This document shows positions 7,281 through 14,139 of a stretch of 64,000 bases of DNA, piece by piece. The position numbers were made by a program, and so were the translations under genes. Each line of letters starts with the position of its first letter. The stretch's first letter is position 1. The stretch covers positions 62,001 to 126,000 of the forward strand of contig NZ_UTKY01000085.1 in assembly GCF_900583165.1 (NCBI RefSeq), in the 5' to 3' direction. Source of the stretch: Pseudomonas viridiflava (lineage in GTDB: Bacteria; Pseudomonadota; Gammaproteobacteria; Pseudomonadales; Pseudomonadaceae). The notes under the pieces are model-generated. The model saw only the letters and a list, made by a program, of their open reading frames with translations. It did not search any database and was not told the origin of the DNA.

Positions 7281-8519
7281 TTAGGCTTTCACCGGGCCAT
7301 TGCCGATCTGCCACACAAACGGCGGCTCGGCACCATTGATCACCCAGTCCCCAACAATCCGCGCCTTGTAGATCACCGGGTTGTGCGACGACACCGTGCG
7401 CGCATTACGCCAATGCCGATCCAGGGATTTGCCCTGGCGCACATCCGACGCCCCCAGCGCGTTAAACAACTCACTGGTAGCCCGCTGGATCAATTCCGAC
7501 ACCACCGCCTGTGCTGTAGCCGACTCGATTTCGGCGGCCACATTGGCTTCACGCTCCACCCCATCATCCCCACCAAACCGCGCCACATAAGCCCGTTGCG
7601 CAGGCACGGTGGCCTTTAAAGCTGCGGCTTCAGCGGCATACACGAGGGCAGCGACTTCGCCGACCACCTGTTGAATCTGCGCATCCTGGCTCACGTGCTG
7701 CGCATTGCCATGGCTGTAGATGCGCTTGCGATTGCGCACCTGATGGGCCACATCCCTCAAGGCTGCACGGCCGATACCGGCGAGGCTGGCCAACAGCACA
7801 AGTTGATAGAACGCGGTCTGGTATTTGAAACGGGTGGCAAAATCGATGACGTTGTCTGCCTCCACCACCGCATCGGTAAAGCGCGAGGTGCCGCTGCCGG
7901 TGGTGCGCTGGCCAAAACCGTCCCAATCGTCGCTGTGCACCACCCCAGGCTGGCGGGCGCGGGTGGCGGCGATCACATCAGCGCCCGTGTCGCTGCGCTG
8001 GGCGTACACGTCGATCCAGTCGGCGAAAATGCTGCCGGTGCTGTAGAACTTTTCACCGTTGAGTTTCCAGTGGTCGCCGTTGGGGCTGACCTGGGTGACC
8101 ACCTCACCGATGGCCACGTTGCCGATTTCAGTCCACGCGCAGCCGACGATATCGCCGTCGACAAAGCGTTTGAACCACAGATCGCGGCCCGCACTCGGTG
8201 GCGCATTCAAGCGGTCTTCAGCGAACGCAAAATGCCCGCGCAGGGCCTGGGGCACGTTGGAGTCGGCTTCGGCCAATTCAATCAATAGCTCAAACAATTG
8301 CGGCAGGGATGCGCCGCCGCCACCGTATTCCACGGGCACCCGCACCGCGCCAAAGCCGGCCTCTTTAAGCCACTGGATCGGCTCATGGGGCAGGGTGCGG
8401 GTTTGTTCGCGCTGCACGGCGCCGTCGGCGATGCGTTGGAAGATCGGCCGAAAGCGCGCCGCCAGCGTGGGGTAGTCAACGCCGATAGACAGCGGGTTGA
8501 TGACGTGATGTTCGGTCAT
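7281..8519 (-). CDS. sfnB: SfnB family sulfur acquisition oxidoreductase (acyl-CoA dehydrogenase fold)
   Basis: Flavoprotein of 412 residues of the acyl-CoA dehydrogenase superfamily. It has the N-terminal helical domain (EAGFGAVRVPVEYGGGGAS), the beta domain (GCAWTEIGNVAIGEVV, WKLNGEKFYSTGS) and the C-terminal helical domain ending in the R-N-A-R-T-V-S-S-H-N-P motif typical of SfnB/DszC-like monooxygenases. The ATG at 8519 has an AGGAG site. It is divergent from sfnG, and both have sigma-54-like promoters. Known sfn genes serve growth on dimethyl sulfone or methanesulfonate as a sulfur source; the exact SfnB reaction is not settled. Confidence 0.9.
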   Translation of the reverse strand: MTEHHVINPLSIGVDYPTLAARFRPIFQRIADGAVQREQTRTLPHEPIQWLKEAGFGAVRVPVEYGGGGASLPQLFELLIELAEADSNVPQALRGHFAFAEDRLNAPPSAGRDLWFKRFVDGDIVGCAWTEIGNVAIGEVVTQVSPNGDHWKLNGEKFYSTGSIFADWIDVYAQRSDTGADVIAATRARQPGVVHSDDWDGFGQRTTGSGTSRFTDAVVEADNVIDFATRFKYQTAFYQLVLLASLAGIGRAALRDVAHQVRNRKRIYSHGNAQHVSQDAQIQQVVGEVAALVYAAEAAALKATVPAQRAYVARFGGDDGVEREANVAAEIESATAQAVVSELIQRATSELFNALGASDVRQGKSLDRHWRNARTVSSHNPVIYKARIVGDWVINGAEPPFVWQIGNGPVKA

Positions 8520-8558
8520 GGGCAAGGCTCCTGGGCAGTAATCAATGCAGAGGGGATT

Positions 8559-8573
8559 GCACAGTCCGTGCCG
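8559..8573 (-). promoter_or_regulatory. Sigma-54 promoter of sfnB
   Basis: The minus strand reads CGGCACG-GACT-GTGC, with GG and GC at the exact -24/-12 spacing of the sigma-54 consensus TGGCACG-N4-TTGC. It lies 40-54 bp upstream of the sfnB ATG. Confidence 0.65.
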
Positions 8574-8613
8574 GGTATCGGGGCCAATGTTTATAGGGCT
8601 TGGGCGGATATTG

Positions 8614-8631
8614 CTGTTGCCCCAGCAACAG
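8614..8631. promoter_or_regulatory. Perfect dyad, probable enhancer-binding-protein site for sfnB/sfnG
   Basis: CTGTTGC, spacer CCCA, GCAACAG: a perfect 7-bp inverted repeat. It lies about 50 bp from the sfnB -24 element and about 108 bp from the sfnG -24 element, in the normal range for activators of sigma-54 polymerase. SfnR, the known sigma-54 activator of sfn genes, is the natural candidate; its gene is not in the window. Confidence 0.5.
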
Positions 8632-8729
8632 TAGATCGACAAACCAGCGCAATCCTCGACATTTGCATCCAGCGCATTTACGGCCGGTTTCAGCAGGCGA
8701 CGCCCACGGCGCGGGCGTTTGCGGCTGGC

Positions 8730-8745
8730 TGGCACGCTTGCTGCT
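8730..8745 (+). promoter_or_regulatory. Sigma-54 promoter of sfnG
   Basis: TGGCACG-CTTG-CTGCT has a perfect -24 half and a -12 half with one mismatch at correct spacing. Expected transcription start near 8756, some 30 nt before the sfnG ATG. Agrees with the known sigma-54/SfnR control of sfnG in pseudomonads. Confidence 0.7.
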
Positions 8746-8785
8746 CAAGCCCTGGGTACATCCCTTTTGCACGAGGTACCGTTCG

Positions 8786-9871
8786 ATGAGTGAGCAAGCC
8801 GTTAAATTTGCCTATTGGGTACCCAACGTCAGCGGTGGGTTGGTGGTCAGCAAGATCGAGCAACGCACCCACTGGGGCATCGACTACAACCGCAAACTGG
8901 CGCAACTTGCCGAAGCTGCCGGCTTCGAATACGGCCTGACCCAGATCCGCTTCACCGCCGGCTACGGCGCCGATAACCAGCATGAGTCCGTGGCATTCAG
9001 CCACGCCTTGCTGGCAGCCACCACTAAACTCAAGGTGATCGCGGCGATCCTGCCTGGCCCGTGGCAACCGGCCCTGGCGGCCAAGCAATTGGCGACCATC
9101 GACCAGCTCACCAACGGCCGCATCGCGGTAAATATCGTCAGCGGCTGGTTCAAGGGTGAGTTCCAGGCCATTGGTGAGCCCTGGCTAGAACATGACGAGC
9201 GCTATCGCCGCTCCGAAGAGTTCATTCGCGCCCTCAAGGGCATCTGGACCCAGGACGACTTCACCTTCAAAGGCGACTTCTACCGCTTTAACAACTACAC
9301 CCTGAAACCCAAGCCGCTGGGCCAGCCGGAAGTGTTCCAGGGCGGCAGCTCGCGGGCAGCGCGGGACATGGCCGCGCGGGTGTCCGACTGGTACTTCACC
9401 AACGGCAACACCCCGGAAGGCATCAAGGCCCAGGTCGATGATATTCGCGCCAAGGCGGCGGCCAATCATCACTCGGTCAAAGTCGGCGTGAACGCCTTTG
9501 TGATCGCCCGCGACACCGAAGAGGAAGCCCGCGCCGTGCTGGCGGAAATCATCGCCAAGGCCGACCCGGAGGCGGTCAATGCCTTCGGCGATGCGGCCAA
9601 GCAGGCGGGCAAGGCTTCACCGGAAGGTGAGGGTAACTGGGCCAAGTCCAGTTTTGAAGATTTGGTGCAGTACAACGACGGGTTCAAGACCAATCTGATC
9701 GGCACGCCGCAGCAGATTGCCGAGCGTATAGTCGCGCTCAAGGCCGTGGGTGTGGACCTGGTGCTGGCGGGCTTCCTGCATTTTCAGGAAGAAGTGGAGT
9801 ATTTCGGTAAGCGTGTGTTGCCGCTGGTGCGTGAGCTGGAGTCAAAGGCTGGGGTCAAGCAAGTGGCCTGA
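8786..9871 (+). CDS. sfnG: Dimethylsulfone monooxygenase SfnG (FMNH2-dependent)
   Basis: Bacterial luciferase-like monooxygenase of 361 residues that oxidises dimethyl sulfone to methanesulfinate with reduced FMN. It has the TIM-barrel features of the SsuD/SfnG group: FAYWVPNVSGGLVVSKIEQR at the N-terminus, LTNGRIAVNIVSGWFKGEF, then PEVFQGGSSRAARDMAARVSD in the flavin-phosphate region. The ATG at 8786 has a GAGG site 8 nt upstream; the frame open further left lacks homology. Divergent from sfnB behind a sigma-54 promoter. The reductase partner (SfnF/MsuE-like) is not in the window. Confidence 0.94.
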   Translation: MSEQAVKFAYWVPNVSGGLVVSKIEQRTHWGIDYNRKLAQLAEAAGFEYGLTQIRFTAGYGADNQHESVAFSHALLAATTKLKVIAAILPGPWQPALAAKQLATIDQLTNGRIAVNIVSGWFKGEFQAIGEPWLEHDERYRRSEEFIRALKGIWTQDDFTFKGDFYRFNNYTLKPKPLGQPEVFQGGSSRAARDMAARVSDWYFTNGNTPEGIKAQVDDIRAKAAANHHSVKVGVNAFVIARDTEEEARAVLAEIIAKADPEAVNAFGDAAKQAGKASPEGEGNWAKSSFEDLVQYNDGFKTNLIGTPQQIAERIVALKAVGVDLVLAGFLHFQEEVEYFGKRVLPLVRELESKAGVKQVA

Positions 9872-9906
9872 CTACACAGGGCCATTGGGTGTAAACCGGT
9901 TCAAAT

Positions 9907-9994
9907 GTGGGAGCTGGCTTGCCTGCGAAAGCGGTGGGTCAGCAGGCATTTACAGCGACTGACACGCCGCCTTCGCGGGCAAGCCCGCTCCCAC
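9907..9994. repeat. REPIN (GTGGGAGCTGGCTTGCCTGCGA / TCGCGGGCAAGCCCGCTCCCAC type)
   Basis: Inverted REP pair of a second sequence family, with imperfect arms: the left arm has CTGGCTTGCCTGC and the right arm GCGGGCTTGCCCGC. It lies between the convergent sfnG and map genes and may end both transcripts. Confidence 0.85.
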
Positions 9995-10008
9995 AGGGTT
10001 TGTGGTGT

Positions 10009-10764
10009 TCAGGCGGAGGGTTGTAAGGTCAACACTTCATAGCCGTCGGCAGTGACCGCCACCGTATGCTCCCACTGCGCCGACAGGCTGTTGTCCTTGG
10101 TCACCACCGTCCAGCCATCCTTCAAGCTGCGCACTTTGGAGCTGCCCTGGTTCAGCATGGGCTCGACGGTAAACACCATGCCTTCACGCAACTCCAGCCC
10201 GGTACCGGGGCGGCCGAAGTGCAGCACTTGGGGTTCTTCGTGCATCTCCCGGCCAATGCCATGGCCGCAGTACTCTCGCACCACGCTGTAGCCGTTGGCT
10301 TGGGCGTGCGTCTGGATCGCATGGCCGATATCCCCCAGGCGCGCGCCGGGTTTGACCTGGCGGATACCGGCCCACATCGCTTCAAAGGTCTGCTCCACCA
10401 AGCGCCGAGCCTTGGGTGCCACGCTGCCAATCATGTACATCTTGCTGGAATCGGCGATGTAGCCGCCTTTTTCCAGGGTGATGTCGATGTTGATGATATC
10501 ACCGTCCTTCAACACGTCTTTGGCGCTGGGCATGCCGTGGCACACCACTTCGTTGATGGAGGTGTTGATGCAAAAGGGGTAGTCGTATTGGCCCAGGCTG
10601 GCGGGGCGCGCCTTGAGCTCATTGCGGATGAAGGTCTCGACAGCGGCGTCCAGCTCCAGGGTTGAGCGTCCGGCGGTGACAAAGCCGTCGAGCATCGTGA
10701 ACACCTGGGCCAGCAGGCGCCCGGATTCACGCATCACGGCGAGTTGTTCAGCGGTCTTGATCAT
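10009..10764 (-). CDS. map: Type I methionine aminopeptidase (second-copy type, ParD-linked)
   Basis: Cytosolic metalloprotease of 251 residues that removes N-terminal methionine. All catalytic residues are present by alignment with E. coli MetAP: H76, metal ligands D94, D105, H168 (CGHGIGREMHEEP), E201 (FTVEPML) and E232 (QWEHT). It lacks an N-terminal zinc finger. Unlike the housekeeping map gene, which in pseudomonads sits beside rpsB, this copy overlaps a ParD-like gene: TGATG, where the stop of the small gene shares its A with the map start. This arrangement is that of a toxin-antitoxin operon with an enzyme in the toxin position. Whether it has such a role is unknown. Confidence 0.94.
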   Translation of the reverse strand: MIKTAEQLAVMRESGRLLAQVFTMLDGFVTAGRSTLELDAAVETFIRNELKARPASLGQYDYPFCINTSINEVVCHGMPSAKDVLKDGDIINIDITLEKGGYIADSSKMYMIGSVAPKARRLVEQTFEAMWAGIRQVKPGARLGDIGHAIQTHAQANGYSVVREYCGHGIGREMHEEPQVLHFGRPGTGLELREGMVFTVEPMLNQGSSKVRSLKDGWTVVTKDNSLSAQWEHTVAVTADGYEVLTLQPSA

Positions 10765-10964
10765 CAGCTACGCCCCCGGATCAGGTCAGGCTTGTCCAAC
10801 AACAGTTTGTTGATCAACTCGTTGTAGGGCAGGTGCGGGTTCAGTTCGGCGAGCAGGCCGATCTTGATCCAGAACTCGGCCTGGGCATTGATGGAGCGGT
10901 CCATCGTGGCGCTGGCCAGGCGTAATTGTTCGTGCAATTGGTCGGTGATCTTGACGATGCCCAT
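10764..10964 (-). CDS. ParD-like antitoxin-type protein upstream of map
   Basis: Small protein of 66 residues, MGIVKITDQLHEQLRLASAT at the N-terminus, then S-I-N-A-Q-A-E-F-W-I-K-I-G. It matches the ParD-like family described as antitoxins of type II systems: a short beta strand and two helices typical of ribbon-helix-helix DNA binders. I prefer the ATG at 10964 over the GTG at 10973 because MGIVKI is the family start; neither has a strong ribosome site. It overlaps map by one base. A 24-bp palindrome 24 bp upstream is the obvious operator for autorepression. No ParE-like toxin gene is adjacent. Confidence 0.85.
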   Translation of the reverse strand: MGIVKITDQLHEQLRLASATMDRSINAQAEFWIKIGLLAELNPHLPYNELINKLLLDKPDLIRGRS

Positions 10965-10987
10965 GGGGTTCACTGTGCGGGGTTGAT

Positions 10988-11011
10988 ATACGAAGCGTAT
11001 ACGTTTCGTAT
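10988..11011. promoter_or_regulatory. 24-bp near-perfect palindrome, probable ParD-like operator
   Basis: Outer arms ATACGAA (10988-10994) and TTCGTAT (11005-11011) enclose the self-complementary CGTATACG (10996-11003); only one of the 12 base pairs is mismatched. It covers the expected promoter of the ParD-like/map operon: on the minus strand TTTACG and TATACG are spaced by 16 nt, the second lying inside the palindrome. Ribbon-helix-helix antitoxins typically bind such sites. Confidence 0.6.
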
Positions 11012-11065
11012 GTCAGTCGTAAACCTTTTGTTGACTCGTCCCGTGGCGTGCGGTTAATTTTGTGA

Positions 11066-11177
11066 AATGACATTTCAAGCCTTCCGCAGCCAACCAAGCA
11101 TTATTACCGCCATTCCTCATATGGCGGGATAGCACACGGCTGCACCCAAACCCGCCTTCGAGGCGGGTTTTGTTTTT
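11066..11177 (+). ncRNA. Candidate small RNA or leader upstream of threonine dehydratase
   Basis: A promoter-like pair, TTGACT (11031-11036) and TTAATT (11054-11059) with 17-nt spacing, precedes a region without an open frame. The region contains a perfect hairpin, CCGCCAT / ATGGCGG (11107-11113 and 11121-11127), and ends in a strong intrinsic terminator. That predicts an RNA of about 110 nt. It could also be an attenuated leader of the dehydratase gene that starts at 11217. No known Rfam family was recognised. Confidence 0.35.
11148..11177 (+). terminator. Intrinsic terminator before threonine dehydratase
   Basis: GC-rich stem AACCCGCCT / AGGCGGGTT with a 3-nt loop, followed by a T-rich tail TTTTGTTTTT. 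It lies 40 nt upstream of the start of the next plus-strand gene, so it ends a transcript begun further left, not that gene. Confidence 0.8.
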
Positions 11178-11216
11178 CCGTCTCCAGGGCCCTCACAACA
11201 CCGCCAGGAGACACCC

Positions 11217-12233
11217 ATGAGTACCTGCACCAGTGCCCCGGAACTGCTTGAGCACTACGTAAAAAAGATCCTTGCCGCCCCGGTCTATGACCTGGCGGTG
11301 CGTACGCCGCTGCAAGCGGCGCCGGCGTTGTCGGCGCTGTTGGGCAATACGGTGCTGCTCAAGCGCGAAGACCTGCAACCGACGTTTTCCTTCAAGATCC
11401 GGGGCGCCTACAACAAGCTGGTGCAGCTCACCAACACTGAAAAGGCGCGGGGCGTGGTCACGGCCTCGGCGGGCAACCATGCCCAGGGTGTGGCGCTGGC
11501 GGCGCGGGAGTTGGGGATCGCCGCGCGGATCGTGATGCCGTGTAAAACGCCGGAGTTAAAGGTGCTGGGGGTGCGTTCCCGTGGCGCCGAAGCGGTGCTG
11601 CACGGTGAGAGTTTCCCGTTTGCCCTGGCCCACGCGCTGCAACTCGCCGAGAGCAGCGGTTGCACCTTTGTGTCGCCCTTCGACGACCCGCACGTGATCG
11701 CCGGCCAGGGCACCGTGGCCATGGAGATCCTGCGCCAGCAGCAGGGTGCACTGGACGCGATCTTCGTACCTGTGGGCGGCGGCGGCCTGATCGCCGGCAT
11801 GGCGGCGTACGTAAAATACCTGCGGCCTGAGGTGCGCATCATCGGTGTCGAACCCGAAGGCTCAGCGTGTCTATTGGCCGCGATGCGCGCCGGTGAACGG
11901 GTGGTGCTGCCCAGCGTGGACGGGTTCGCCGATGGCACGGCGGTGGCGCAGGTCGGCGCGCACGGCTTTGAAATCTGCCGGCACTGGGTGGATGAAGTCA
12001 TCACGGTGAGCAATGACGAGCTGTGCAGTGCCATCAAGCTGATCTACGACGATACCCGGTCCATCACTGAGCCCTCCGGCGCGTTGGCGGTGGCAGGTAT
12101 TCGCAAGTATGTTGCCACGCACAACACGCGCGGGAAGACCCTTGTCGCGGTGAATTCCGGCGCCAATATCAACTTTGATAGTTTGCGACATGTTGCTGAG
12201 CGAGTGGCCGCTCATGCAGAGTTAAACGTTTAA
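11217..12233 (+). CDS. Threonine dehydratase, catalytic domain only
   Basis: PLP-dependent threonine/serine ammonia-lyase of 338 residues. K60 in SFKIRGAYN is the Schiff-base lysine; TASAGNHAQGVALAA and PVGGGGLIAGMAAY bind the cofactor phosphate. The sequence resembles the N-terminal half of biosynthetic IlvA and stops just after the FDSLRHVAERV segment, where IlvA continues into two ACT-like regulatory domains. It therefore lacks the isoleucine-binding part and should not be feedback-inhibited. A good AGGAG site precedes the ATG. It may serve threonine catabolism or act as a second supply of 2-oxobutanoate; it is monocistronic here. Confidence 0.9.
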   Translation: MSTCTSAPELLEHYVKKILAAPVYDLAVRTPLQAAPALSALLGNTVLLKREDLQPTFSFKIRGAYNKLVQLTNTEKARGVVTASAGNHAQGVALAARELGIAARIVMPCKTPELKVLGVRSRGAEAVLHGESFPFALAHALQLAESSGCTFVSPFDDPHVIAGQGTVAMEILRQQQGALDAIFVPVGGGGLIAGMAAYVKYLRPEVRIIGVEPEGSACLLAAMRAGERVVLPSVDGFADGTAVAQVGAHGFEICRHWVDEVITVSNDELCSAIKLIYDDTRSITEPSGALAVAGIRKYVATHNTRGKTLVAVNSGANINFDSLRHVAERVAAHAELNV

Positions 12234-12451
12234 TCCCAGCTGTTCGACGAGGATTGAATAACTGCGGATTAAAACCCTCTTTGGCTATCTAAAAAGTGCA
12301 GGGAGTTATGAGGAAAAGTTACAACGCCAAAAGATGTTGCCGGGTAGGCTGGTGATTGCAAGCGTCTTCCAAGGCTGGCAAGACGCGGCGAACACGGGTT
12401 CGCCAGTCCTATAAAAATCGATTGGCAGTCTCATGAAAGGAGAGGTTGGCC

Positions 12452-12721
12452 ATGCTTTCGGAACTGGAACTTCGCAGCATTATTGAAACAAGTTTTCTGC
12501 CCAAACGGTGCGAGTGCACCAAAGCCGAAGATGCCTCGCTGACGATCAAGGTCTATGACGACCGCGACCGTGATCGGGTGGATTTGGAAGTCAAAGGCAT
12601 CAACGCAGACAAACTCGACAGCAGTCGAGCCATTTGCAACCTGATCACCGGGTTGCGCGAAGAACTCAAGCACGCCCATGTCCCACCCCTGCAAAGAGTG
12701 GGAACACGAGCCTACTATTAG
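12452..12721 (+). CDS. DUF1652 family protein
   Basis: Small cytosolic protein of 89 residues, beginning MLSELELRSIIETSFLPKRC, the hallmark of the Pseudomonas DUF1652 family, followed by an L-T-I-K-V-Y-D strand. Function unknown. The ATG at 12452 has a strong AAAGGAGAG site; the TTG 6 nt before it is too close to that site. The gene is convergent with a small membrane-protein gene, and their stop codons overlap by 3 nt (12718-12721). Confidence 0.88.
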   Translation: MLSELELRSIIETSFLPKRCECTKAEDASLTIKVYDDRDRDRVDLEVKGINADKLDSSRAICNLITGLREELKHAHVPPLQRVGTRAYY

Positions 12722-13116
12722 GCGGGGGCTTGAACCTGTGTGACCGACGACCTGTGGGCCTGGATAAACACCAGGCCCAATACGGTTTCTGTTGCCACCG
12801 CCAGCAGGATGCCGGGCCCGGCATTCCCAGTGATCCACTCACTAAAACCCAAGACCGCCAGCACCAGGCAACCGATGATAAACCCGGTGGTCAGGGCGTG
12901 GCGTGCGTCAGAGGGGGCAGCATGGCGAGCGCGGTAGAACATGATGCCGATGGCCAGGAACAACGCGGCGTTACGCCGACACACCAGGCCTGTGGCGCTG
13001 GAGTACTCGACGCTCCACATCCATAACAGCAGCTCGGGGCGCAGCCCCCAGACCAGCGCCAGAGCAAAGCACAGCAACGCGGTGAACGTGGCGAGGGGAC
13101 GAAAACTTAACGACAT
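12718..13116 (-). CDS. Small integral membrane protein, unrecognised
   Basis: Protein of 132 residues with four predicted helices: about 8-27, 45-62 (NAALFLAIGIMFY), 75-93 and 100-118. Between the first two lies LLLWMWSVEYSSATGLVCRRN. There is no enzymatic motif. The layout of four helices in about 130 residues resembles several small DUF membrane families of Pseudomonas, but I cannot name one. It lies alone between DUF1652 (convergent) and the mannitol operon tail (same strand, 72 nt away). Confidence 0.75.
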   Translation of the reverse strand: MSLSFRPLATFTALLCFALALVWGLRPELLLWMWSVEYSSATGLVCRRNAALFLAIGIMFYRARHAAPSDARHALTTGFIIGCLVLAVLGFSEWITGNAGPGILLAVATETVLGLVFIQAHRSSVTQVQAPA

Positions 13117-13188
13117 GGCGATTCCTTTCAGCCTGATGATAAGCCCGCAAGCCTACTCCTATTCGTTGTTGCCCTGCTGACAAAAGCG

Positions 13189-14127
13189 TTATGCAAGCTG
13201 GTGGCGATACGGCAGGTCCGGACCGGTCTTGGTGCAAGTCAGCGCGGCGGCACGAATCGCAAAGCCGAGCATGGCGTCGATTTGCTCGCGGGAAAGCCGT
13301 TGTAGGCCTGCTATCGAATCCAGCGTTTGTTCGGTCAGCCAGGCAATCAATGCGGCCTGGAAGGTATCTCCGGCGCCTACGGTATCGGCCATCGTCACCT
13401 TGATTGCAGGGGCCGACCAACTGCCGTGCTGTCGGCTGAATACCGTTGCGCCGTCGCCGCCACGGGTGAGGAACACCAGTTGGCAACGGTGTTGCAGCCA
13501 GCCTTGTAGGACGCTTTCGGGTGACTCATCGGGGTAAAGCAGGTGCAGGTCTTCGTCGCTGACCTTGATCAGGTCGGCGTGCTGCACCAGCTGCGCTACA
13601 CGGTCGCGCCACAGTTGGATATCCGGCTGCGGGTTGAGGCGCACGTTGGGGTCGAGGCTGATCAGGCGTTTACCGCTCTCGCGTTGGACGAGCTTGAGTA
13701 GGGTGTCGGCAATCGGCTGTACCACCAGCGAGAACGAGCCGATGTGCAGGCCGCGAATGTCATCGCTCAACTCGGGCAAGTGGGCGACTTCCAGCAGACG
13801 GTCGGCACAGCCTTCACCGCGAAAGTTGTACTGCGGCGAACCATTGGCGCCCACGGCAACCATCGACAGGGTCGTGGGCGCGGCAAACTCCACCAAAAAC
13901 TGTTCGCTCACGCCTTCATCCCTGAGCACCTGCAACAGGCGCCGACCGAGAAAGTCCGTAGACAGGCCCCCGAACAACCCGGCCTCGATGCCCAGGCGAC
14001 GCAGCCCCACGGCAACGTTGAACGGCGAGCCGCCGGCAATCGCCTTGTACGTGACCTTTGACGCTTGCCCGCTGGCATCTTCCTCGCTAAAGAAATCAAA
14101 CAGCGCTTCACCACACACCAGATACAT
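13189..14127 (-). CDS. mtlZ: Fructokinase MtlZ (PfkB family)
   Basis: Ribokinase/PfkB-family sugar kinase of 312 residues that phosphorylates the fructose made from mannitol. The N-terminal signature GGSPFNVAVGLRRLGIEAGL (about 33-52) binds sugar; the C-terminal signature DTVGAGDTFQAALIAWL carries the catalytic base Asp in GAGD. It is the last gene of the mannitol operon, 12 nt after mtlY, as in P. fluorescens DSM 50106. Confidence 0.94.
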   Translation of the reverse strand: MYLVCGEALFDFFSEEDASGQASKVTYKAIAGGSPFNVAVGLRRLGIEAGLFGGLSTDFLGRRLLQVLRDEGVSEQFLVEFAAPTTLSMVAVGANGSPQYNFRGEGCADRLLEVAHLPELSDDIRGLHIGSFSLVVQPIADTLLKLVQRESGKRLISLDPNVRLNPQPDIQLWRDRVAQLVQHADLIKVSDEDLHLLYPDESPESVLQGWLQHRCQLVFLTRGGDGATVFSRQHGSWSAPAIKVTMADTVGAGDTFQAALIAWLTEQTLDSIAGLQRLSREQIDAMLGFAIRAAALTCTKTGPDLPYRHQLA

Positions 14128-14139
14128 AGTCGCTCGCTC

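Noticed and set aside
10764..10973. Classical ParDE toxin-antitoxin locus
   Set aside because: No ParE-like toxin frame on either side; the partner gene is a full methionine aminopeptidase, so this was reported as an unusual pair instead.
12362..12386. Inverted repeat GCGTCTT / AAGACGC before DUF1652 as a terminator
   Set aside because: No T-run follows, and the loop is long; could be chance. The remainder of 12234-12451 shows nothing definite.
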